A DNA stretch of 64,000 bases from Aphanomyces cochlioides (lineage: Eukaryota > Oomycota > Saprolegniomycetes > Saprolegniales > Verrucalvaceae), in assembly GCA_019828595.1 (NCBI GenBank), contig JAHQRK010000011.1:558001-622000 (forward strand), given 5' to 3'. Position 1 is the stretch's first letter. Each line of letters opens with the position of its first letter. Shown one piece after another: positions 50,024 through 61,210 of the stretch. The translations under genes and the position numbers were made by a program. The notes beneath the pieces are model-generated. The model saw only the letters and a list, made by a program, of their open reading frames with translations, did not search any database and was not told the DNA's origin.

Positions 50024-51509
50024 TTAAGACTGTTTCAAGTCATCTCCACGGAAGGACGAAGCATGGATGCTGTTGTTGTTCTTGGCGCTGCTGAGAAGGG
50101 CTGGAACGAGTCCAGCGCCGTAGACGACCGCATAGACGAGGAAGAGCGCTTCGTGGACTTGGTGCTCTTGGTCCAACATCGCTCGAGACCAGACATGCTC
50201 GTAGTAGTGGACGATCACCAGCACAGACGTGGCAACATGAGCGAGTTGAGCGTACTTGAGGCGCCCATCCGAGAGCGTTGCAGCGAAGATGCCGCTCCAC
50301 CAGAGATGCGCTCCAAAGAACCCAATCGTTGCAAATTGAAGGATTGCATACGCTCCGCCATTGTTCTTTTGCATGTTGAGGAGCACATCTTCTTGGTAAA
50401 AGAACGAGGATGACGCGATGACTGTGAAGTAGCACATGGCGAGGAAATTGAGCACGAGGACGAAATGGTATGCTTGGAGCGTGCGGTGGATGCTCTGCAC
50501 GAAGCGGTAGACCAAGTAGACGGGAGGCAGCATGAGGAATGCAATCAGTCCAAGGCTCACGGACGAAGCGTGCTTGTCACCAACGTATGGCGCGACGCCT
50601 GATCGGAGGTGTTCTCGAGCACGGTTCAGAACCTCCTTGCCTTGATCAAGCTTGTCAAGCATCTCAGGCGGCAGTGCCATGACTTCCTTGGCCTTGTCCA
50701 GTGCCGCTCGAAGCTCCGGACGCATCTCTCCAAGCTCTTTGCCACGAGCTGCCAAGTATTCCGACAGCATTGGATGCGCTAAATGGTCCAGCGCTTCATG
50801 GTACACATCTTGGAGCTTGGCGTACTTTTCACTCTATAGCGTCGACATGTTCAGCCTGGTGCGACGTCAATGACACGTACGAGGAGATCGTATGCGACGA
50901 CTTTGTCCATGAGCGCAGAAGAAGCGACGCTTTCAGATCGCTTGAGCTCGAGCGATCTCTCGATTTCCTTGGCCAGTTCGTCCTTGAGACCATCGACAGC
51001 CAACTTGTGCTCTTCCAGCTCTTTAGCGATTGCCAGTGCGGTTTCCTTTTGGACGGCTAGCTCTCGCTCAGCGGCTTCGCGGACTTTCACTTCAGCGGCA
51101 AGAGCTTCGACCGACGTGCGCTTGTAGTCTTCAAGAAGAGCTTGCGCCTTGATGTTGGCCTTAGCCTCCGATTCCATCGTCTTTTGAGCTGCATCAGCGA
51201 GCTCTCGCGCAGCAGTGACTAAGGCAGACCAAGGTTATCGTGGAGGTGTGGGTATACTGACGTACGTTGAGTGGTCAACGAGGTTATCTCAGTTTCCAAA
51301 TGAGTCACGCGAGTCTGGCAAGCCGAAGCATCCTGGTTACCGACTGGAGACGGATCATTCGATTTGAGAGAAGCCTCGTCGTTCGGATCCAGTGGAATAG
51401 GATCGCTCAAATCACCGTCGGCGCTGACATCAACGACATGAGTGACATCTTCAGCGCACATGCCAAGCAGAACGCATGCCAGAACGAGAACTCCGCGATA
51501 CTTCACCAT
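50024..51509 (-). CDS. Secretory-pathway membrane protein with coiled coil, 463 aa, unknown function
   Basis: Exons 51266-51509, 50881-51218 and 50024-50833 with two 47-nt introns (51219-51265, 50834-50880) give 464 whole codons. The N-terminus MVKYRGVLVLACVLLGMCAE is a signal peptide. A long charged coiled coil follows (residues about 65-195, for example VKVREAAERELAVQKE). Then about four to five membrane helices: LIAFLMLPPVYLVYRFV, FVLVLNFLAMCYFTVIASS, LQFATIGFFGAHLWW, LAHVATSVLVIVHYY, ALFLVYAVVYGAGLVPAL. I do not recognise the family. The layout suggests a lumenal or extracellular coiled coil attached to a membrane bundle. Divergent from the sulfotransferase gene, convergent with SABATH copy 2. 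Confidence 0.75.
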
Positions 51510-52135
51510 GATAAGATTTATCACAAGTCGCGACTTGTTGAAAGTAACAACACCCGTGGCTAAGAATAGCATTCGTAAAGTCTCGCAACCACCAGGTCTT
51601 CTTATCCATTCTCCTCCTTTAATTGACTTTGAAAACAATGATGATGTCCGGAACTCTTCGTCCCTTCAACGAAAGTACTTCGTAAAAGAGATAGCGAGAG
51701 GCCGGTAACTTTGCGAGATAGAGGGGCTTTAATCCTCATCTCCTTCTCTTTTGCTCCATTATCAAGACGAATGTGTACGGCACAAAGCACACCATCTAAA
51801 TTGATGAAGCGGCAGCACTTTCTAGCATCTTTGTAGGATTTCCTTGTGTCTTCCAGCGCAAATTCGAAATTGCGCCAAATATCCACTGGTTGACATGCAA
51901 CATCACACTATTTACACTATATCAAGTTTCCTATTGCTTCAGTTTACTACAGACTTATGCTATTTATGTACTAAACTCATATCAAAAGACTTGGAAAACG
52001 AGATAATAAACTGAAGCAATTATTGTACACTATATATAGATATACACTATATTCGGTCAACCTCAGCATTACATAAATTAGCGTTGACCTTAGTCGAGAA
52101 AAAGCGCGACGTCGGCGGTCGACTCGGAAAAGGAC
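51510..52135. other. Divergent spacer with promoter regions
   Basis: About 630 bp between two divergently transcribed genes, AT-rich around 51890-52080. Should hold both promoters. A short minus-strand frame at 51602-51886 has no recognisable content. Confidence 0.5.
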
Positions 52136-53413
52136 ATGGCATCGACGGCTCCAGAACAATCAGCTACTAAGGATGAGGACATGCAGATAAGTGAAATATC
52201 GCTTGAGAAGAATGTCCAGATTCAAGAGCCTTCGCGATCTCCAGTTCAAGAAAAGCGATGGCTGGAACCGGGCGAACATGATGGAGAGCACATTGCCATT
52301 GTGAGTTATCCACGCAGCGGCAATTCGTTGATGCGTGGGCTGCTCGAAAGCATTACGGGTGTCTTCACAGGATGTGATACACGACCAGATCGATCGCTCA
52401 GCTTGGAACTTCAGAAATGCGGCATGAAAGGCGAGGTAGACTGAATTGCATTCACCACAGTCGACTAAGGATGATGTGTAGGGTGTTGTAGACGACTCGG
52501 TCTGGTTTGTCAAGTCACATTACCCTGAACGGTCAGGCTACCTCCCAGTGACGATTCATAAAGCGATTCTTGTCGTGCGGAACCCTTGGGATGCCATCAA
52601 CTCGTATTTCAACATGACTTTGACCAATACACACAACAAGAGCGTCCACGATTCACAGTACGAACGGTTCCGCGAGCGCTGGGATGCCATGATCCGCAAC
52701 GAGATTCAGGTCTGGATGAAGTTTCACCAGTATTGGATCACCAAAGTCGACATTGCTGTCCAAATCGTTCGCTACGAAGACTTGCTCGTCCATAGGTACA
52801 TCTTATTGTCTCGAGTTGAAGGATAACACTCGCTTGCCTTAGAAAGGAAACGCTGCATCGCGTGTTCAAGTTCATCCTCAACAAAGAACCCAAGGACACG
52901 CTTGAGGTACTAGAGTCTCCTTCGACTATCAATTGATCGTGGTCGTAGAATACGGAGTGGATGACACGCATCGAATCAATCTTGACGGAGCAAGACACTG
53001 GGCCATACAAACCCCGCAGCGGCAAGATCGCGAGCTCGTTTCGCCACTATTCACCCGACCAATTCAAGTACATCGTCGACACAGCAAGGACACATCTGCG
53101 AAACTTTGGCTATGACCCCGAGACACAAAACTTCCCCAACGATATTCGCCTGCCGAATCGACAGATCAAGCCCGCGAAGCCAGGCGCGACAACGTGGGTG
53201 CTGTCAGGAGACAAGTTGGATCTCCGTGATCGCAATGACACATTTGGCCGCCTTTCTACGTGGTTTCGCAAGAGTTTAGTTGATCCGATCATAGCGAGCG
53301 ACGGCACGGAATTAAACATGGACGAAATCCTCGCGGCAAGGGAGCGTGCGCGAATCCGAGAAGAAGAGGCCAAGACAGATGCACCTACGGATGAAGAAGA
53401 ATGCGGCCCATGA
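52136..53413 (+). CDS. PAPS-type sulfotransferase-like protein, 380 aa
   Basis: Exons 52136-52435, 52482-52795, 52843-52906 and 52949-53413; introns of 46, 47 and 42 nt; 381 whole codons. The 5'-phosphosulfate loop is IAIVSYPRSGNSLMRGLLE and the 3'-phosphate motif is AILVVRNPWDAINSYFNM, with RYEDLLVHRKETLHRVFKF downstream, typical of the sulfotransferase fold (closest to WSCD-type enzymes). It would transfer sulfate from PAPS to an unknown acceptor. No signal peptide or membrane anchor is visible, so it may be cytosolic. The C-terminus is charged and acidic (RIREEEAKTDAP). Only 34 bp separate its stop from the SLC12 start. Confidence 0.82.
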
Positions 53414-53447
53414 TCGCCCGTTGAATTCTTGATTGGTAGAAATAGAA

Positions 53448-56295
53448 ATGGAAGCTCACGTTGATGCTCAACCGCTGCTCATGGATTGCCGCTACGAGGA
53501 GATGGATATCGCGCGTGGGGAAGCGACCGCTGTGTCGTCCGGCAGCTTGGAGGAGGAGATGCACGACACGAGGTTCGAGTACACGCCGCTCGTGTCGAAA
53601 GATACGAAAACGACATTGAATCAACTGGGAACGTTCAATGTAAGATACCGACGGATCTGCGTGGACACGGTGTCTCGTAGGGGGTGTACGTGCCATGCTT
53701 GCTCAACATCATAGGCGTCATCTTGTTTCTTCGCCTCGGATGGGCTATTGGCCAAGCTGGCGTCGTCGGCATGCTCACGATCTTCTTCGTGGCGGAACTG
53801 CAAGCGATCTTGACGGTCTTGTCGGCAAGTGCGATTGCAAGCAACGGCGCCATGCGTGGTGGAGGCTCATACTACCTCGTCAGGTACGACCTTCCTCGAT
53901 CGAGTCGACGAAACTGAACGCTCTCGATGGCTGCAGTCGGTCGTTGGGACCTGAATTCGGCGGCTCGATAGGGCTTCAGTTCTATCTGCTGTACGCGTCC
54001 GGCGTCGCCATGTACTTGGTCGGACTCGCTGAAGAAGTTGAGCAGACGTGGTTCCACGACAGTCCTTGGGGGAAGAGGTGGGTCGTGATAACCATCGCAA
54101 CGATCGCGTTGGTTTCGATTGTCGTGATTGCACTGATCGGCGCGCATGCTTTCTCGAAAGTGAACCAATATCTCTTCATCGTCCAGTTCGCATGCATTGC
54201 TTACGGCGCTGTACGTCCTCTTCCCCTCACCTTTCTTGTTCCAGTGGATCTGAATCCTTCCATTAGATTGCCATTTGCACCGTTGCACCGCATGGATTAG
54301 CCAGCGGCGGCGAATTCACCGGCCCGCGATCGTCCACGCTTTCTAGCAACATGTACGCCAACTACACGAACGAGCTCCATGTCTGCGGCGCTGGAAATGA
54401 AGTCTGCGACTTGGCCCAAGTCTTCGGTACGTCTACGGCTCTCACGACTTCTTCGTGGCTGAGGAAATGTCCACAGCGATTGTCTTTCCATTGGCCACAG
54501 GTTTCATGGAAGGACTCAACTTGAGCGGCGATTTGAAGCATCCTGGTGCGTGCTCCTCAGCGACTTGTATCCTCTAACGACACGACATGCAGGGAAGAGT
54601 ATTCCGTTGGGAAGCTTGGCCGCCGTTGCGACTGCGTGCGTCGTCTACTTGACGCTCATCTTCCTCTTTGGCGCATCGTTCACGGGCGTGACTCTCCGCA
54701 CAAACTTTACGTTCTTCCAGGAAGTCGGCAGATCTCCATACGTTGTCATTGTCGGCGTCTTGGTTTCCTGCTACACCTCGGGTCTTGGAGCGCTCTTTGG
54801 CGCGTCACGAATCCTCCAAGCCATTGCCCGCGACGACCTATTCAAAGGTAAACTTCCTCCTTGTCCTTGTAACCTCAAGGCCGTCGTAGGCTTTCGATTC
54901 CTCGGCCAAGGATCCACGCACGGCGATGAACCTCAGAACGCCGTTGTCTTCACGGCGTTCCTGTCGCTCATTTTCATCTTGATTGGCGATTTGGACGTCA
55001 TTGCTCCGATCTGCACGTCGTTCTTCTGCCTCGTGTACGCCGCCGTCAACTTCACGGCGCTGATCCTCCAAGTGACGGGCGTTCCCAATTTCCGCCCGAC
55101 CTTTCGGTACAGTTGCTGGCCGCTCTCGCTGCTTGGTGTCGCGGTCAACTTGGCCGTGATGGTCTATCTCAATGCTGTCTACGCCGCCGTGACGTTTGTC
55201 GTCGTGAGCGCGCTCTTTGTCTACTTGTACATTGCCGGCCCCTCCACCAACTGGGGCAACGTGAGCCAAGCTCTCATGTACCACCAAGTGCGCAAGTACT
55301 TGCTCCGTCTTGACTCACGCAACGGCCATTTAAAGTTTTGGCGGCCGTCGGTCTTGTTCGTGCCGCAAGATCCTCGCGCGGCGACCGTCCAGCTCTGCAA
55401 TCGTCTCAAGAAAGGAGGGCTCTACATTGTCGGTGACATTGTCACGGGGCCATTGACCGGCGCGACTGCCGCCGAAGCGAATCGCCGCCGTCAGCACTGG
55501 CACAACCTCATCGTCGACTTGAAACTCAAAGCCATTCCTCAGATCTTGGTGGCGCCAACACGACGCGACGGCTACGAAAGCTTGATGCAATGCGGTGGAC
55601 TCGGCGGTCTTGACATCAACACGGTCGCGTTCGACTGGAGCGAGGATGAAGCGGCGTCGGCGTTTGATATCCTGAACGACGCGCTGCTGCTTGGAAAGAA
55701 CGTCGTGCTCTTTCGATCGTGCGACCGTCTCGACCCGACGTTGCTGCAGACGTCGTCGACGTCGTCCTTGGCGACCTTTCCAAAGCGGCCCAGAGTCACC
55801 GAGACGATTGACGTTTGGATGACCGACTTGTCGACTTGGGCGGAAGGCCAACCCGTGGACTCGCATGTGACGCTCATGCTGCAGCTCACGCACGTCCTGC
55901 ACTCGAATCCGCAGTGGAAACTTCGCCCGATTCGGCTCTTCCGCGTCTGTGAGGTCGACGAGCATGAAGTGACCCAGGAGAAAGCACGACTGACGGCTCT
56001 GGCTGCCGACCTGCGCATTCCTCTCGACGCTGCGAATGCGCATCTCGTTCCTCTGCCGCGTCAACTCGGTCCATTCCACGCCCATGACGCCAATACGTTG
56101 ACGGAAATCAATGCGCTCATGGTCAAACACTCCAAGACAGCGAGCTTTGTCGTCGTGGCCATGGTCAACCCGCTGGCGTTTGTCAATCAGCCGGCAGAAT
56201 TCGCCTCGCATGTCGAGATCCTCACGAGGAACTGTCCCCCGACGATGTTGGTCTGGAGCGCCAACAAGGAAAGTGTCATTACGACTTGTATCTAA
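53448..56295 (+). CDS. SLC12-type cation-chloride cotransporter, 852 aa
   Basis: Seven exons (53448-53639, 53681-53883, 53937-54210, 54267-54426, 54477-54545, 54593-54847, 54890-56295) with introns of 41-56 nt sum to 853 whole codons. The N-terminus is short. Transmembrane core: GTFNGVYVPCLLNIIGVILF (TM1 signature), RGGGSYYLVSRSLGPEFGG, LATGFMEGLNLSGDLKHPGK and GALFGASRILQAIARDDLF. These match the amino acid permease/SLC12 fold of KCC/NKCC cotransporters, which move chloride with K+ and/or Na+. The long cytosolic C-terminal domain (LYIVGDIVTGPLTG, WMTDLSTWAEGQPVD) is also SLC12-like. Ion selectivity cannot be decided. Convergent with the photolyase gene, 26 bp between stops. Confidence 0.92.
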
Positions 56296-56321
56296 CGTGG
56301 AAATCTGCATGTTGCTTGCTC

Positions 56322-57897
56322 TTAACGCTTTCGCTTCTTGGTTGCAGCAGGAGGAAGCGTCAATGTGGAGCCGACGCTCAGACCGCGGGCCTGCGCGAGT
56401 TTTCGGATCTTTCCAATGTACCCCGCCATGTTAAACTTGCGCTCGAGACCTTCGGCATTCATGTAGCGGACTTTGCCAAAGATCGGTCGTTCCTTCCATC
56501 CTTGGTCGTGTTTCCTACGTCCATGAGACGATCACAGCGCCGCCGACAGCGTACCCAAAGACCCACGCGATGCCCGTGTACGAGTTTGGATCGTAGCCAT
56601 CCAAGTTGTACTTGTCGTTCAGCTCAATCGCGTAGCGGAAGGCGTCTTCAGGCGACGCGGTCCACTCAATGATCTTCTTCCCCCAGTACATTCGCATGTA
56701 GTTGTGCATCTACAGTGCGCTGACGTCGCGTGGGACAAGAGCGATCTTTACCTTGCCAGTGAGAATCATATCCAACTGCGCGGCGTTCCAATACACGTCG
56801 GCGGTCTTGGCCTTGTCCAATTGCTCAAATGTGTACGTATGTGGGCGAGCATCCTCGGCATGATCGTTGAGTGTCTGGACGGCAAATGCTGGCAGGGCGG
56901 CGAAGGTGTCGTAGCGCGGGTTGTACCACACAAAGTTCATCGAGAGTTCGCGTCGGACGATCAATTCTTCAAGGAAGGCGGCTTTGGACGCGGCCAATGC
57001 AGGGCCCGTGCCTGGAAACGCCTTTGTCTGCAGAGCAATATCCACCGGCGAGATGTTGCCGTAGTGCAGATAAGGACTCATGTTACTCGAGCCGTCGCCG
57101 CTCGGTTCGTTGCGACTTGTGTCGTACTTGACCAGCTTATTCTTCAAGAAGGATGCAAGGTTTGCCTGTGCGCTTGTCTCGCCGCCCTTGAAGGTACTGA
57201 CGCGGAAAATGGACCGATCCAACGATGGAAATGACGCCAAGAGATCGTCCACGGATTGCGACATATCGAGCCAGCCGCAGTCTGGTAAAGTTTCAGATAG
57301 CGGCTTGGATTTAGGGATGTTGGACGCATCAGCAGGCTCAAGAGGAACGAGGTACTTGTCGAGCAACTTGGTGATTTTCGGACGGATGGTTCGTGCTGCG
57401 TGCTCTTCCTTGTCACTCGCGTGTTCGACCGGCACGACAGCATCTCCTTCGACTTGCAAGACGGATGCCGTGGCGCTTTGTGCAAAGTTTTGATTGAGAG
57501 CATTGGCATCGCGTAGATATGGATGGTCAACAATGACAACGGAAGCTCCTTTCGACGCCAGGAGAGCAACGTCAAGGCTTGGTTTCGCGCCATGGGTAAC
57601 ACTGAGATGGAGATTCTTCTTAGCAAGCGTGGCATGTACATCAACGAGACTTTCTAGAAGGAACGCAATGTGTCTCTCAGTCGCTGGCGTCTCGATCGTG
57701 TGCAAGATATGGAGCGGTTGTTTCAATCGAGATGCTGCGTCGACTGCAACTTCCAATGCAAAGTTAAACTTTGTGCGAAGAGACGTTTGCATCCAGTAGA
57801 GCACATGCGTGCCATCTTCTGTCGCCGTGCCACGGAGCCATTGCAAACGTTCTTTTCGGAGTCCTTTGCGCGCCAAGTCTGCTGCTTGGAGCCGCAT
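56322..57897 (-). CDS. PHR2: Class II CPD photolyase, 497 aa
   Basis: Exons 56752-57897, 56555-56709 and 56322-56514 with introns of 42 and 40 nt give 498 whole codons. Family signature blocks are present: [18 protein letters not shown] near the start, [72 protein letters not shown] and [20 protein letters not shown]. These mark class II (metazoan/plant-type) photolyases, which repair cyclobutane pyrimidine dimers using FAD and light. The C-terminus ends in KKRKR, a likely nuclear localisation signal; no presequence is obvious. ATG at 57897 gives the normal family length. Confidence 0.93.
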
Positions 57898-59222
57898 GAT
57901 AATCTGTCGGTTGGTGAAAGTGTCCGAAGTCCGATATTCCGGATAACAAGATCTTTAATCGGAAAATGTTCTTAAATGGCAGTTTCGTTCTTTAATCGTT
58001 TTAAACTTTTCTTACAATTCCACGCTGTCTTAAAATAACTTGGGAATTCTGAGAAGCTCCTTCCAGTGCAGTGCTCATTCCGATGTTGAGGAACGAATCA
58101 CGAAAGGTGACAATCGAGTGGTGACGCCTTTTGGCCGAGCAACATGGCGCGCCAACGGCCGTCCAGCGGTTGCGAGCTATTTTTGGTGGCTGCCGATGAT
58201 GCAAGTGTGCGTTTATTCAAGATTACGGGAGAAACGCCGCGTCGTGCGGTGTTTTTGCGCATCCTGGGCGTGATGGAGACCCTGGTGAGAGCTTGGCGTG
58301 GGCGGCATGGCAAGTGTGGTCTCGTCGTGAGAAGCACCTAAGTTCAGACGAGTCATCGATTACGCTCGACTGATCCAAGGGTAAACCGCTGTGATCGTTC
58401 GAGGTTGTTGTGTCCACCTGGCGGAGAAAAGCACCATTCAACGTAACACGAAAGGGCGGCACTTTTTGTTGTCCACACGTTCGGCTCATGGTGGTGTCTC
58501 ATCGATTGATTGTGAGATGATGTCCCGCACGATGACGCACACAGTGTCGTTTCAAAACGGCGCTCTGTTCGTCGTTCACGAGGTTGACTACACCGTGATG
58601 ACGGTGCCGCCCTCGGTCGGAAACACGTCGTGATACAATTGCTCGCAATCAGCACATGGTGCCTCTCGCATTAAAATCCAGTATACATCACCCGCCACGC
58701 GGTTCTACTGTACGTCTTTGTTCAACGTGTCTCAATCGTCCTCCAACAACACGACGGACGTGTACGCGCATCGTTTCCCGTCGCGAATCACCCCAGGAGT
58801 ATACAAGCGTCGTTCCCCCGTCGCCATATTTAACATGGCTGCTCTGTCGCCTGCTCCCGTCAACACCTTCTAGAACACTCGCATACTTGAGCATGCTCCA
58901 CGATGGACATATCGCATAATCCGACCTTTCTTCGATGAGCACCAAGACGAGAATCGCGTGAATCAACATTTCAGATACGGCGTAGCATCTTGTTGTCCGT
59001 TCGACAAGCCACTCCATTTTATCCTAATTAGGCTATATTTCGGATTTTGTATCGAAATGTTGGGACATATTCATCGGATATTCGAAATTGCACTGGATGG
59101 ATACACTTTTTTACCGTGTTTATGGAAACCCATCGGTCACACAATCGATCGTTTCGTATCTGCGTTAAAGCGTGCACACAGCGTTCATTTACAAATTTAC
59201 CACTTTCAGCTCAAGCATCAAG
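57898..59222. other. Spacer, no gene established
   Basis: About 1.3 kb. A 65-codon plus-strand frame at 58144-58341 (MARQRPSSGCELFLVAADDA) and another at 58391-58633 exist, but no splice sites or domains support them. It should carry the photolyase promoter. Confidence 0.4.
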
Positions 59223-59600
59223 ATGGAAGGCACGACGACGGAGAAGCGCAACCGAGCGGAATACTTCAAGGAGTACCGCCGCAAGAACAAAGCCAAGATT
59301 GCCGCGCAGCAAAAGAAATACCGCGAATGCAACAAGGACAAGATCCAAGAGTACAAAGAACGCAACAAGGAAAAAGTTGCCGCGTACCACAAAGAATACC
59401 GCGAGAAGTACCGCGAGCGCAACTTGGCCCAGATGAAATTGTACTACGAACGCAACAAAGCGTATTTCAAAGAGTATTACCTCCGCAACAAACAAGGCGG
59501 CATCATTGGCAAGACGGAACCGCAATTTGACATCAAGGAAGAACCGCAGGACAGCGCCCACCCGACTGTCATGAGCATCTCCTTCCTCTTGAACCCATGA
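59223..59600 (+). CDS. Small Lys/Glu/Arg/Tyr-rich repeat protein, 125 aa, unknown function
   Basis: Starts at ATG 59223 (MEGTTTEKRNRAEYFKEYRR). Residues about 10-90 are a regular repeat of roughly 11 residues built on Y/K-x-R/K-N-K-x-K (NKAKIAAQQKKYRE, NKDKIQEYKERNKEK, YHKEYREKYRER, MKLYYERNKAYFKEYY), predicting one long charged helix. A short acidic end contains DIKEEPQDS, which includes a possible SUMO-type IKEE site, and then a hydrophobic tail MSISFLLNP. Codon periodicity and a clean ATG and stop support a gene. DNA or RNA binding is conceivable from the charge; I do not recognise the family. Confidence 0.6.
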   Translation: MEGTTTEKRNRAEYFKEYRRKNKAKIAAQQKKYRECNKDKIQEYKERNKEKVAAYHKEYREKYRERNLAQMKLYYERNKAYFKEYYLRNKQGGIIGKTEPQFDIKEEPQDSAHPTVMSISFLLNP

Positions 59601-60280
59601 GCGTGTGTGGTCCCCCCAGCGCCCTTATCTCCCTATTTATCCCACAAGTCATGAATCATTGCATGTAACATATATACAACACGACTGCAAGTTGCATCGA
59701 GTTCGTCCGCTTGTTGGCTTTGTCGTACTGCATCGCGTAGATGAATCGCATAGATTTCGACAGTTAAAATATTGTGCTTTCTACTCAAAATTTCCTCCGG
59801 CGATTGGTTGAATCAACCGCCAGCAAATCGCCGGACCTCCGAAATATAATACAAATATCAATTTTAGAAGGTTATTTTGACCTTTGGTTGAAGTCTTAAT
59901 CGGGATGGTATACGAAATCGACGAAGCTTCGTCGCTGCGCTGGCGAGGCCAGAGGCCTCTCCACTCGTTGTACGCTCAACGTGAGGAGCGCTGAATAACG
60001 TGGAATTCTCTTCGAGGTGGGGCCGCTGTGGAAGGTTGTTCAGAGTCATAGAGATGATGTGAGATTTGCAGCTTTTCTCTCACAAACGTGGGTCAGTTTT
60101 CAGCCAATCAATTGATAGTAAAATTATTTTTAGCCAATCATATTGTTCGGACGATTTCCAGGCGATTGGAAATTTGGACCGAAATCACAATACTTCGAAG
60201 TACATCGAAGCTCAAAATATACGGCTCAAAATAGTTCATTCACTGTTTGAACACAATGGAGGGAGGCACCACTGACGAGA
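59601..60280. other. Spacer, no gene recognised
   Basis: About 680 bp, promoter region of the small gene at 60281. Nothing coding seen. Confidence 0.5.
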
Positions 60281-60658
60281 ATGCTCCGTCGATTCCTCAG
60301 TACTGCGAACCGCAAGCCAATGGCCGTGCGCAAATCAGCCGACGAAGCTCGCCGTGCGGTTGAGAAAGCACCGGAAGAGCTGCAAGGCTCAACATCGTCA
60401 GCATCGCCTGAAGTGCCGCCATCGGAGCCACAATCTTTTGGCCATTACTTAGCATCGGTAAGACTGTCCTTGCCGTACCAGGTCGTGCAGCTCAACATCC
60501 CCCTCTGATAGAACTTTATATGGGGAGCTGGAGCCATGGTTGGCGCGCTTGCGGCTCTCAGTATTGCTCGTGCATTTATGGATGAAGTCCCTCCTTCCGA
60601 GTCTGACTTGGCCGCGGACGAATGGCTCGGTGCTCAACACGTTGTCCCTGACAAGTGA
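60281..60658 (+). CDS. Small mitochondrial-type single-span membrane protein A, 107 aa
   Basis: Exons 60281-60457 and 60512-60658 with a 54-nt intron (60458-60511); 108 whole codons. The N-terminus MLRRFLSTANRKPMAVRKSA is Arg/Ser-rich without acids, a likely mitochondrial presequence. After a Pro/Ser/Glu-rich linker comes one membrane segment in exon 2: NFIWGAGAMVGALAALSIARAF. The C-terminus is acidic (DEVPPSESDLAADEW). Its convergent neighbour at 60739-61135 is a paralogue with the same intron position and phase and the same exon 2 length. The pattern resembles small accessory subunits of inner-membrane complexes, but I do not recognise it. Confidence 0.75.
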
Positions 60659-60738
60659 TTCAATCGAACATGTATTCGTTAATGAACTGTTCAAAGGCAA
60701 TCTTCGTGTAACAGGAGAGCAAATGTTGTCTTCGTGCT

Positions 60739-61135
60739 TTAAGATTGTTCCTCATCGCTTGGAGCAACAAGGAAAGCTCCGTCCCATTCACACATCTGTG
60801 GCTCTGGAGTTTCTTCCATGCACGCACGGAAGATCCCACCGATGACGATAAAGCCAAGGGACATGCCGATGCCCCACAGGAAGTTCTACTCAAGCAGTTC
60901 AGCTTAGAAGATGCTGTTGTCCGAGTTGGCGTACCGACTTGAGCACTTGGCCCATGGTTTGCGGCTGCTCAAAGTGTTGATAAGGTTGTTCCTGGTACGG
61001 AACTGGAGCCTGTGGCTCTGGTGTAGTCGTCAGAGCATCCCTTTCCGCCTTCTCCGTGACTCGTCTCGCTTCGTTTGCTGGTCGACGGATCGCTTTCGGC
61101 CCTCTGCTCACTGCGCTGAAGCACCGCCGCAACAT
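60739..61135 (-). CDS. Small mitochondrial-type single-span membrane protein B, 115 aa
   Basis: Exons 60935-61135 and 60739-60885 with a 49-nt intron (60886-60934); 116 whole codons. Presequence-like start MLRRCFSAVSRGPKAIRRPA parallels MLRRFLSTANRKPMAVRKSA of protein A. Exon 2 begins NFLWGIGMSLGFIVIGGIFR, the counterpart of NFIWGAGAMVGALAALSIAR. Exon 2 is 147 nt in both. The pair lies tail to tail 80 bp apart, so it arose by inverted duplication. Start chosen at ATG 61135; the frame opens 9 nt earlier only through a TTG. Function unknown. Confidence 0.75.
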
Positions 61136-61210
61136 TTTATCCAATGAGATTTCGTGCTAAAAATATATGTACTCGAGGAGACATTTGAAATGTGTTCAAT
61201 TAAATTTTGT

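Noticed and set aside
54427..54483. Acceptor at 54504-54510 for the fourth SLC12 intron
   Set aside because: It would remove AIVFPLATG, which matches the conserved SLC12 block; the acceptor at 54475-54476 keeps it and the frame.
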